Assembly (NCBI GenBank): GCA_016713325.1
Contig: JADJPJ010000032.1
Location: forward strand, 1 to 16,129
Origin: Candidatus Flexifilum affinis
Lineage (GTDB): Bacteria > Chloroflexota > Anaerolineae > Aggregatilineales > Phototrophicaceae
Reading direction: 5' to 3'
Length of the DNA: 16,129 bases
The number at the start of each line of letters is the position of its first letter. The first letter of the stretch is position 1. The notes beneath the pieces were generated by a model. That model saw nothing but the letters and a program-made list of their open reading frames with translations, searched no databases and was not told the origin of the DNA. Shown piece after piece: positions 7,776 to 16,129 of this stretch. The translations under genes were made by a program, and so were the position numbers.

Positions 7776-9815
7776 ATGACCACACGCTCTGACCCCCGTC
7801 CCTCTCTATCGGGAATTCCCGCGCCCGCCCCGACCGTCTACTACGACGAGCCGCCGATCAAGCCGCCGCCGAATCTGGTGGTCGGCCCGCTGGCCTGGAT
7901 GCGCGACAACCTGTTCAGCTCAGCCTCCAATACCCTGGCGACGGTGATCGCCGCCCAGGGCAACTGGTACATCATCGTCTTCAACGTGCGCCAGTTCATG
8001 GTCGGGCGTTACGAGCCAGACGCGGAGTGGCGGGTCGCGCTGACGACGCTGATCTCCGTCTTCATCCTGGGTTTCGCGCTGGCGGCCTGGGCGCGTGTGC
8101 CCCGGCGTATCGCCATTCTGATCGTGGTCGTGCTGGCCGTTCTGTTCATCATCCCGCTGGTGACGGCCGCACTGCCGCTGCCACCGACGTATCTCAGCGC
8201 CAGCGCCGACGACATCACCTCCGGTTCGTCCAGCGAGGAGCCGGTCGATCAGTTCGCCTTCATCGCCCGTGGCGGCGAGACCCTGCGTCTGGAACTGGCC
8301 GCCGACCTGAGCACCGGCGACGAGTCGCTGCAAAGCCTGCACAGCTTCGCCGATGGCGGCGCCAATCTGCTGCGCGCCGCCGCGGACAACCGCCTGACCA
8401 ACCAGGCTCGCATCGCCGAGATCGAGCGGCTGCTGGCCGAGGACCTGCCTAACGCCCGCACGCTCACCGCCAACCAGCGCGCCGCCCTGGAAACCGAAGT
8501 TGGGCCGCCTGGAAGTGCCGGATCCGATCACGGAGAGCTTTGGGCTCAACCAGACGCCCCAGCCCTTCCGCGTGCTGCGGGGCACGACGCTGGAGCCGGT
8601 GGCCGAGGGCGTGCTGGACCCGGACGGGACGCCGGTCGAGATCGCGCTGCCGGACGACGGCTGGTATGTGCTGGAGAAACCGGGCGAAGACACGGCGCTG
8701 CTTCGTGCCTATGGCATCTATCCGCATCTGGAGCGCAACTTCATCCGCAGCGAAGAGGTCGATGAGGCCGGGGCGACGACGCAGAGCGCCGGGCGCTTCT
8801 CGCGGTACGTGCGCGTCACCGACGACTTCATGATCGAGGGATCCGCCCGCGCATCGACGGCGACAACGTGCCGATGGCCATCATCATCGACCTGCAATAC
8901 CGCGGCGAACGCACCTTCAGCGACTGGCTGACGCTGTACGTCGATCCGTTCCTGGACGCCATCAACGACGCGCTGCTGTGGATCGCCGTGGCCGGCGCCC
9001 TCGGCTATTTCGCCGCCCGCGCCGCCGACCAGATCCTGCCGTCGAAGCGCAAGGCCCGCAACCGCCAGGCCGTCTCGCAGCGGCTCGCGACCTGGATGCT
9101 GTCGGCGCTGCCCTTCGTCATCTTCATCCTGATCTACGGCGTCGGCGGCGCTCTGCCGTTCACCGACACCCGCCGCTGGGGCGGTCTGCTGCTGACGATC
9201 ATGCTGACGATGGTCGGCATCCTGGCGTCGTTCCCGCTCGGCGTGCTGCTGGCGCTGGGCCGCCGCAGTACGCTGCCGGTGGTCCGCACCGCCAGCACCC
9301 TGTACATCGAGTTCGTGCGCGGCGTGCCGCTCATCACCGTGCTGTTCATGGCCCAGCTGCTGGTCCCGCTGATCAACCCCTCGCTGGCCGAGGTCGACAA
9401 CGTCTTCCGGGCCATGGTCGGTATTCTGCTGTTCAGCGCGGCCTATCTGGCGGAGAACGTGCGCGGCGGTTTGCAGGCCGTGCCGCCCGGACAGGAAGAA
9501 GCGGCCAAGGCGCTCGGCCTGGCCGGCTGGCAGGTCACTCTGCTGATCACACTGCCGCAGGCGCTGCGCTACGTCATTCCGGCGCTGGTCGGGCAGTTCA
9601 TCTCGCTGTTCAAGGACACCTCGCTGGTGGCCATCGTCGGCCTGGTCGATCTCACCGGCATCGCCCGCACGACGGTGGCCCAGACCGAATTTCTCGGCCT
9701 GTACCGCGAGGTCTACCTGTTCATCGGCATTATCTACTTCGTCTTCAGCTACGTCATGGCTGCCATCAGCCGCCGCCTCGAGGCGAGCGGGTCGGGCGCC
9801 GCGCGGAGAGTATGA
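7776..9815 (+). CDS. aapM: AapM-like amino-acid ABC transporter permease with large extracytoplasmic insert (frameshifted)
   Basis: Second permease subunit, partner of AapQ. ATG 7776 ([20 protein letters not shown]) is preceded by AAGGTGAG overlapping the aapQ stop. Corrected length is 679 residues, against about 360-390 for classical AapM. Two hydrophobic segments lie at about residues 89-135. A polar region of about 250 residues follows (about 136-390), then two more segments (about 395-417 and 440-460). The conserved core is [40 protein letters not shown] and the EAA loop [20 protein letters not shown]. The insert starts with [20 protein letters not shown], resembling a PPC-like beta domain, and has a charged helical stretch. 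Two single-base errors lie inside it: an extra base at 8497-8498 and a lost G at 8838-8840. The open frame running from within aapM into aapP is a coincidence. Confidence 0.88.
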
Positions 9816-9818
9816 GCT

Positions 9819-10564
<746 letters not shown>

Positions 10565-10574
10565 GGATGAGGGC

Positions 10575-10624
10575 TGAGGGGAAAGCGAGGTATGAGGAAT
10601 GAGAGACGAGAAATGAGGAAGGGA
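10575..10624. repeat. Purine-rich ATGAGG-type repeat, copy 1
   Basis: Just after aapP the + strand carries a run of GATGAGG/GAATGAG/GAAATGAGG words ending in AATGAGGAAGGG. The same words in the same order end the first arm of the element near 13013-13050. It is not a tandem array of fixed period. Confidence 0.55.
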
Positions 10625-10640
10625 TAGTCGTCGCTCGTCA

Positions 10641-11007
10641 TCATGCGGATTCGTAGGGACGCGCTACTGCGCGTCCGCCGCATGCCGCGGACGCCCTCTC
10701 TGTGAAATTGCCGCGTAGTAGAGACGAAACCTGCCTCGTCCACGGCAGATGTTCCCCATCGATCGGCATCCCGCGACGCTCTTCTAGATACTTCATCCCG
10801 AATAATTCTGCTCGCATAGAAAAACATGCTCGTACATCGTCGAGCGTCAGATCGGGATAGTAGTCCTCGGAATGACCTCCGCGGGCGTTTTCCCGCAGCA
10901 AGCAGGTCGAGCACCGGGACGGTGATGCGCGTTCCGGCAACGCGCGGCTTACCGTGCATCACGTCTCGCGAAAAGACGATCCGATCCATGAGAAGCTGAA
11001 CCGTCAT
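10641..11007 (-). CDS. DUF433 domain protein, possible antitoxin (frameshifted)
   Basis: ATG 11007 starts MTVQLLMDRIVFSRDVMHGK, with GAAGGA about nine bases upstream. The next residues, PRVAGTRITVPVLDLLAAGK, are the classic first half of DUF433 (GKP.v.GTRi.V..ll). After two lost bases (in the AAAA run near 10882-10886 and near 10867-10870) the protein continues TPAEVI, then EDYYPDLTLDDVRACFSMRA, the DUF433 second half. Family members are small DNA-binding-like proteins often paired with a DUF5615/PIN-like toxin, but no partner is visible on either side. Corrected length is about 122 residues with the stop at 10641. The last dozen residues (GGRAVARPYESA) are encoded by the palindromic repeat, so the true end may lie earlier. 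Confidence 0.72.
10642..10684. repeat. Palindromic repeat GGACGCGC-TACT-GCGCGTCC, copy 3, with outer stem
   Basis: The core is 10657-10664 with 10669-10676. Outer arms CATGCGG (10642-10648) and CCGCATG (10678-10684) pair perfectly, and TCGTAGG borders the core. It lies between the converging 3' ends of aapP and the DUF433 gene and overlaps the latter's last codons, so it could end transcription from both sides. Confidence 0.75.
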
Positions 11008-11211
11008 CTGGTATTTCCTTCTGCGCTTCAATATGGCGATGATAGCTTCTTGAGAAGGTATCGTCTTCACTGTGCTCAGCGTAACATACCTGCGTTAGTG
11101 CTCTGCCTCCGGAACAAATCACCCGCCAGACTCGTCTAAATCCATGAAAGCCCTGGCCGATCCGGTCACGGTCGATTTCTGTTGTTGACGAGGTGCAAGG
11201 GAAACAACCTG

Positions 11212-12472
11212 ATGAAAAAGTTCCTTCTCATCGCTTTTGCGGTATCGCTTCCTGGAGCCGGATCCATGTCTCTTCCTGGCGCAGGATGACCCGACCGTCG
11301 TGGCGGTCAACGACCACAACGCCTTCGCCTTCGACCTTTACCGCCAGGTGGCGGAAGGGAATACCGGCAGCTTCGTGTTCTCGCCGCTCAGTGTGTCGCT
11401 GGCCCTGGCCATGACCTACAACGGCGCGGAGGGTGACACCGCCGCCGAGATGGCCTCGACCCTGCATTTCACGCTGGACAAAGCCGCGCTCAACCGCGCG
11501 CTGGCGGCGCTGACCGCTCAGCTTTTGCAGAACGGCAATGCCGAGGAGAGCGAAGGCTCACCGGAGCGCCGGCTGTCGATCGCCAACGCACTGTGGGGCG
11601 AGCAAACCTACCCCTTCAACACGGCGTTCATGGCGCAGCTCGAAGCCGACTACGGTGCGGGCATGAAGCTGACCGACTTCATCAACGCGGCCGAGGCGGC
11701 GCGCGAGATGATCAACACCTGGGTGGAAGACCAGACCAACGGCCTGATCAAGGACATCGTGCCGCAGGGGGCGATCAGCGCCATGACCCGGCTGGTGCTG
11801 GCCAATGCCATCTACTTCAAATCCAACTGGATGGAGCAGTTCGAGGAAACGGCCACCCAGGACGGCCCGTTTACCCTGCTCGACGGGAGCACCGTCATCG
11901 TGCCGATGATGCGCCAGCAGAGCGAGTTCGTGTACCTGGCCGGCGAGGGCTACCGGGCGATCAGCCTGCCGTACGGCGGCGGGCTGGCCATGGAGATCTA
12001 TCTGCCGGATGCCGGAATGTTCGAGGCGTTTGAAGACACTTTCACGCCGGAGATGCTGCTCATGCTGCGTAACAGCGCCAGCTACGGCCCGGTTCTGCTC
12101 ACGATGCCGCGCTGGAAGACCGAGTCCACCGTACCGATGACCGAGATCCTTCAGCAGATGGGCATGCAACTCGCCTTTAGCGACGCCGCCGACTTCAGCG
12201 GCATGATCGACACGACGGTCGCGGATGGCGTCGCTGAAGGCGAGCTGTCGATCAGCGATGTGCTGCATAAGGCCTTCATCAGCGTCGATGAGCACGGTAC
12301 GGAAGCGGCCGCCGCGACCGTGGTGATCATGGAGCTGACGAGCGCCATGCCGAACCCGACCGAGCCGTTCGTCTTCACCGTCGACCGGCCGTTCGTGTAC
12401 ACCATCGTGGATCAGACCAGCGGGGCGGTGCTGTTCATGGGCCGCGTCCTTGACCCGTCGCAGGAGGCGTAG
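11212..12472 (+). CDS. Secreted serpin (serine protease inhibitor), one frameshift
   Basis: Serpins trap proteases irreversibly after cleavage of a reactive loop. ATG 11212 begins MKKFLLIAFAVSLPGAGSMS, a signal peptide. Dropping one C at about 11275-11276 joins it to LLAQDDPTVVAVNDHNAFAF. Corrected length is 419 residues, normal for a serpin plus signal peptide. Fold landmarks are FVFSPLSVSLALAMTYNGAE, LSIANALWGEQTYPFN, MTRLVLANAIYFKSNWMEQF and the closing PFVYTIVDQTSGAVLFMGRV. The hinge DEHGTEAAAATVV (12287-12325) has the small residues needed for insertion as strand 4A, so it should be inhibitory. Counting 17 residues from the hinge Glu places P1-P1' at Thr-Ser (12338-12343). That suggests an elastase- or subtilisin-like target, but P1 choice is inference. 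It is a single-gene unit. Confidence 0.9.
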
Positions 12473-12477
12473 GGGTG

Positions 12478-12554
12478 CCCCCTCACCCCAGGCGGGCTTG
12501 CTCGCACACACCCTCTCCCACGCAAGCGTGCCAGCAAGCTGGCCATAGAGGGGG
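12478..12554. repeat. Composite intergenic hairpin repeat after the serpin gene
   Basis: CCCCCTC (12478-12484) and GAGGGGG (12548-12554) pair at the ends. Inside are CCTCACCCC and CCCTCTCCC words and a perfect small hairpin GCCAGC-AA-GCTGGC (12530-12543). It starts six bases after the serpin stop codon and may serve as its terminator, although no T-run follows. Confidence 0.55.
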
Positions 12555-12579
12555 AACCGGTTGCGGGAATTGTGCACAG

Positions 12580-12599
12580 GGACGCGCAACGGCGCGTCC
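12580..12599. repeat. Palindromic repeat GGACGCGC-AACG-GCGCGTCC, copy 4
   Basis: Arms 12580-12587 and 12592-12599 are perfect complements identical to the other copies, but the loop is AACG instead of TACT/AGTA. The preserved stem with a changed loop shows that pairing, rather than primary sequence, is kept. Confidence 0.75.
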
Positions 12600-12617
12600 G
12601 CCGCTTACCCGGAGGGT

Positions 12618-12986
12618 CTACCGCCGGCCGCTCCGCCGCTGACGGTCACGCGCGGCCTGCTGCGCCGCGCGCATGGCCTCTTTCTCCCGCGCCAGATCCG
12701 CCTCCCGCGCCGACATCCCCGGCTTTGGCGTGACCAGCGCGGCGATCAGGCTGAAGACTACCAGCGCCAGCAGCGCGATCACCACCGTAACGACGGCCCG
12801 CAGCAGGGTCGCGTCGATCTCGTTACCGCGGAAGCCGGGGATAGCATCCGCCAGCGCGGTGATCACGCTGGGGGCCACCAGCCAACCGACCACACCAAAC
12901 ACGATGGCGACGATCAGGCCGAACACGGGCAGCAGTGGTCGCAGGCCGCCGCGCTTTTTCTGCTGAGAATTCCGGTACTGAGACAT
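12618..12986 (-). CDS. Small two-helix membrane protein, function unknown
   Basis: I do not recognise a named family. ATG 12986 starts MSQYRNSQQKKRGGLRPLLP, with GGAG eight bases upstream, and the frame of 122 residues is intact. Two hydrophobic helices lie at about residues 18-42 (VFGLIVAIVFGVVGWLVAPS) and 59-85 (LLRAVVTVVIALLALVVFSL). A short loop with IPGFRGNEID joins them. The C-terminal tail is highly charged (READLAREKEAMRAAQQAAR, then RRSGRR), probably a cytoplasmic helix, and the basic N-terminus also points inward. It lies downstream of the FtsX-type permease on the same strand, about 110 bases away across an inverted repeat, so co-transcription is possible but not evident. Confidence 0.75.
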   Translation of the reverse strand: MSQYRNSQQKKRGGLRPLLPVFGLIVAIVFGVVGWLVAPSVITALADAIPGFRGNEIDATLLRAVVTVVIALLALVVFSLIAALVTPKPGMSAREADLAREKEAMRAAQQAARDRQRRSGRR

Positions 12987-13022
12987 AAGAGATGCTCCGA
13001 AGAAAAGAAAGAGAAGGAATGA

Positions 13023-13081
13023 GATATGAGGGATGAGAAATGAGGAAGGGCTCGCAGTTCGCGAACCTCATCCCTCATATC
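13023..13081. repeat. 15-bp inverted repeat of ATGAGG-type sequence
   Basis: GATATGAGGGATGAG (13023-13037) and CTCATCCCTCATATC (13067-13081) are perfect complements around a 29-base loop. It lies between the small membrane protein start and the FtsX-type permease stop. It may therefore act as the permease's terminator or as an mRNA end-stabilising stem. Copy 1 of the same word family lies at 10575-10624. Confidence 0.65.
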
Positions 13082-13099
13082 TTATCCCTCATTCCTGTT

Positions 13100-15742
13100 T
13101 TACTCGTACCTCAGCACATCCACCACCTTCTCGCGGACGGCCACCTGCGCGCTCAGCAGCGTCGCCAGAATGGCGATCACCACCGCCGCCACGATCAGCA
13201 CGATCGCCGTCGGCACCGCCTCGCGCGGGATGGGGATGGCGTCGCCCACGCCCATTGCCGTCATCAGCGCCACGCCCAGGGCGCTCACGCCGATGCCCAG
13301 CAGGCCGCCCAGCAGCCCGACGATCGTGTTTTCCAGCAGCATCACGCCCAGCACCCGCCGCGTGCTCGCGCCGATCGCCTTGAGGATGCCGAACTGCCGG
13401 CGGCGCTCCAGGGTCGAGAGCGACACGGTGTTGGCCATGGCCACGCCCGCCGCCAGCAGCGACAACAGGCCGACTACCGTCGGGATGGCGCTGAACTGCG
13501 CGATCAGCCGGCTCAGCAGACCGTCGATGAACGACAGGTCAAGCGCCAGCACAAACGGCATTTCCGAGAAGGCCAGCAGCGTCTCGTTGAGCAGGTCCGG
13601 GTTGACCTGATAGATGAACAGGTCGGGAATGCCGGAGCTCGGCGCGACATCCGGTGGGATGTAGGCCTGCCCGACCGCGAAACCCGACGCCTCGACCAGG
13701 CCGATCACCTCGAATTCCTGCCGGCGTCCCCCGCCGCCACTGCCGAACGTCACCTCGATCGTCGAGCCGACTGGGACGCTGCTCAGCTGGTCCATTCCGG
13801 CGAAACCGCCCACCGCCAGCACCATCACCGACTGCCCGGCATCGGCCGGGGTCAGATCGCGTCCGGCGATCAGCACGCCGCTGTTCAGCTCGGGGTTGGA
13901 GCTCTCGCGCGATTGCAGGGTAATGCGGCGCATGGCGTTGCGGGCGCGCGCGGGCACTTCGTCGGAGAAGGGGAACTCCACTTCGTAAGGCTCCCCATTC
14001 ACCGTCTCGATGGTCGCCGAGTGGCTCGACCACTTGGTGCTCTGCTCCACGCCGGGCAGGGTGGCCACCCGCGTGTCGAGCATGCCCTCGGCCAGCGCCG
14101 GGGCCAGCAGCCCGATGCCGGGGATGATCAGCACGTTGCCGCCGAAGTTCTGCGTGAGCTGGAAGTTGAGGATCTCGCGCGTGCCCACGCCGACGAAGGT
14201 GATGCTGCTCAGCGCGAACATGCCGGCGGACAGGGCCAGCAGGGTGGTGGCCGTGCGCACGCGGCGGGCGCGCATGTTGCGCAGCGCCAGCTGCACGTCG
14301 ACGTTGCCGAACGACGGGATGCGGCCAACCAGCCAGACGACCAGCCACATGACCAGCGTCAGCAGGCCCAGGACCACCAGCGTGATCGCCACGCCGATGA
14401 TGCCGATGGGGATCGAGCCGAGGATCTGCCCGGCCGCGCCGCCGATGACCACGACGATCAGCCCGAGGGCGACCAGGCTGTGCAGTACGCCCACGACCGG
14501 AATGTGCGTCTCATCCGGGCGCAGGATGATGGCCGGGCGCACGCGGTTGGCCGTCAGCACCGGCAGGATGCCGAACACCAGCGTGACCACCAGCCCGAGC
14601 GACGCGCCCAGCAGGATGGCCTCCGGGTAGACGCGCCACACCAGCCGCTGCTGAAGGAACAGCTCGCCGTACTGGTTGACGAACACGCTCAGGATCCCCC
14701 GGCGATGGCGCCGACAATGCTGCCGATCACCCCCAGGATGAAGGCCTCGGTCATGAACACGGCGATGATCTGCCGCCCGGTCAGGCCGAAGGTCTTGAGC
14801 GCGGCGATCTCATTGGTGCGCCGCGCCACCACCGCCAGCATGGTGTTGATGATGCCCACCCCGCCGATCAGCAGCGCGCCCAGGCCCATGACGACGATGA
14901 ACCGCCCCAGCACGTCGAGACGGTCGCGTAGGTCTTCGGCAGCTCGGGCAGCGTCTGCGCGGAGCCAGTCAGTCCGGCGCGGCGAAGCTGGTTCTCGGCG
15001 GTGTCAGGGTCAGTCGGCGGCAGGCCAAAGCTCATGACGTTCGGCAGTGTCGCCAACTGGAGTGTCTCGCCTGCGCCTCGTGGGGTGGACGAAGCCGAAG
15101 AACGAGGCGATCGGGTTGGCCAGTGAGGCCTCCAGTTCCGCCGGGACGATGCCGGTGACGGTGAAGATCTCCGTCGTGTTGCTGACGCGCACCGTGTCTC
15201 CGACGTTCAGGCCCTGGCCCGATGCAAGGTTGCTGCTGATCACGATCTCCCGCCCGCCGGGCAGCAGTTCGCGCAGCGGAACGCCGGCCGGTTCGGACGC
15301 AAACACTTCGCCCGCCGGCGAAAACGTCGCCGGATCGACGAGGATGGAGTTGATGAATTGCGGACGCCCCACCGTGGTCTCGTCGACCGCCGTCACCTGC
15401 AAGTTCATCGACCGGAAGTAGAAGGCCACCTGCGCGCCGTTCTCCTCCGCCCACTCCTGTGCGATCTCGACGTCGCGCGCCGCGAATGACTCTTCGTTCG
15501 AGTCGCCGCCCATGTTGAAGAAGCCGCCGCCGCCCGATCCGTCAGTGCTGAAGACCAGGTCGCCGTGCAGAGCATAGCGGGCATTGTCGATCAGCGTGTC
15601 GCCGATGGCCAGGCCCAGGCCGCGCAGCGAGACCACCGTGGCCACGCCGGCGGCGTGCAGAAATGGCGAAAATCGTCCAGCGGGCGCTGCGCCGCATGTT
15701 GCGGGCGGCATAGCCCAGGTAAAAGCTCCAGCGTTCAACCAT
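13100..15742 (-). CDS. FtsX/MacB-type ABC transporter permease with two FtsX domains (frameshifted)
   Basis: An inner-membrane permease of the type VII (MacB/LolCDE-like) ABC family, which moves or releases substrates using periplasmic conformational change. ATG 15742 begins MVERWSFYLGYAARNMRRSA. The first membrane helix precedes a MacB-like periplasmic domain with ITVTGIVPAEL-like sequence (about residues 60-290). The first FtsX domain reads RFIVVMGLGALLIGGVGIIN and NEIAALKTFGLTGRQIIAVF. Two to three central helices, a second periplasmic domain, and the last FtsX domain (FGILKAIGASTRRVLGVMLL) follow, ending VVDVLRYE. Corrected length is about 881 residues. Five indels break it: an extra base at 15661-15667, bases lost near 15080 and 15069, near 14926, and in the C5 run 14696-14700. 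No ATPase gene adjoins it, which is unusual. Confidence 0.85.
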
Positions 15743-15775
15743 AACACCATCCTGAGTGTCATCACTCTCTGCGGC

Positions 15776-15781
15776 ATTATA
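15776..15781 (-). promoter_or_regulatory. Possible -10 box for the FtsX-type permease
   Basis: On the - strand a perfect TATAAT lies 33 bases upstream of ATG 15742. A TTGCGA hexamer is 20 bases further up, which is too far for a normal -35 box, so only the -10 element is supported. Confidence 0.4.
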
Positions 15782-15827
15782 CGCACAGAATCAGCGCGGC
15801 GTCGCAAGGAGTTTGATGAGCAGGGGT

Positions 15828-15847
15828 TACGTCGGAGTACGTCGGAG
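15828..15847. repeat. Tandem 10-base direct repeat TACGTCGGAG x2
   Basis: Two exact copies abut at 15828-15837 and 15838-15847 in the gap between the FtsX-type permease and the right-end gene. It could be a regulator half-site pair, or a local duplication. The rest of the gap 15743-16083 shows no other convincing gene; 15926-15953 holds a CTCTCCCGCGGTGCGGGCAG-type hairpin word. Confidence 0.4.
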
Positions 15848-16083
15848 GATTTGCCAGTGCTTGGCCCTGCGAAAGTACAGCGAACCATCTGTCCTTTCGC
15901 GATTCGCCATCGCGCGGGCTTGTCTCGCCTCTCCCGCGGTGCGGGCAGGGGATAAGGGTCTTCTAATCAGGATCGTTTCTGTCCGCATTTTGAGGCACAA
16001 TAAAGGGGTGCAACTCATCTGCATGTTCACCGCCGATTCCATCGTCGCCCATCGTTTCTGTAAGGGATAAGAGAGGACGACCG

Positions 16084-16129
16084 ATGTCAACTCTGCTCGC
16101 ACAGCGCCTGCACAATCACCGTCTGGCCG
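16084..16129 (+). CDS. Start of an unidentified gene, cut by the window edge
   Basis: ATG 16084 is preceded by GAGAGGA six bases upstream, a good ribosome site, and opens MSTLLAQRLHNHRLA before the sequence ends. The RLHNxRLA text is reminiscent of the N-terminus of winged-helix (AlkZ-like) DNA-binding proteins. Fifteen residues are too few to assign a family. Confidence 0.45.
   Translation, partial: MSTLLAQRLHNHRLA

Noticed and set aside
13040..15037. 665-codon + strand open frame opposite the FtsX-type permease
   Set aside because: Low-complexity His/Arg/Gln/Asp/Ala composition is typical of an antisense frame in GC-rich DNA, and the - strand carries clear FtsX motifs.

Overview
The window is GC-rich, roughly 60-65 % G+C by eye. 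It holds one complete polar amino-acid ABC transporter operon (aapJ-aapQ-aapM-aapP type, 5041-10564, + strand) flanked by accessory genes and dispersed hairpin repeats. The mix of genes (large two-permease Aap importer, secreted serpin, type ISP restriction-modification gene, DUF433 protein, FtsX-type permease) and the many short hairpin repeats between genes suggest a Chloroflexota bacterium of the Anaerolineae sort. That is inference from gene style; no rRNA or marker gene is present to prove it.

Left region (1-3974): a type ISP-like restriction-modification gene (61-3168, +). Its protein can be followed from N-terminal nuclease motif to C-terminal specificity domain only by changing frame very often. 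It is followed by about 0.8 kb without a gene, built of diverged, partly duplicated hairpin repeats. Next comes a GNAT acetyltransferase (3975-4737, -), divergent from the transporter.

Central region (4885-10564): a good sigma70-like promoter and a leader hairpin precede aapJ (binding protein). A 13-bp hairpin separates aapJ from aapQ. aapQ, aapM and aapP are nearly contiguous (gaps of 6 and 3 bases). The system would capture L-amino acids outside the membrane and import them with ATP. Both permeases are longer than usual, and AapM carries an extracytoplasmic insert of about 250 residues.

Right region (10565-16129): a DUF433 gene (-), a secreted serpin with an inhibitory-type reactive loop (+), a small two-helix membrane protein (-), an FtsX/MacB-type permease of about 881 residues (-), and the first 15 codons of a + strand gene cut by the window edge.

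Most genes are broken by single-base indels, mostly in or beside short runs of one base. Undoing them restores conserved protein and lengths divisible by three. Density is very high at the left end and low in the middle. I therefore read them mainly as sequence errors, not as a set of dead genes; coordinates below give the whole gene across its frames.
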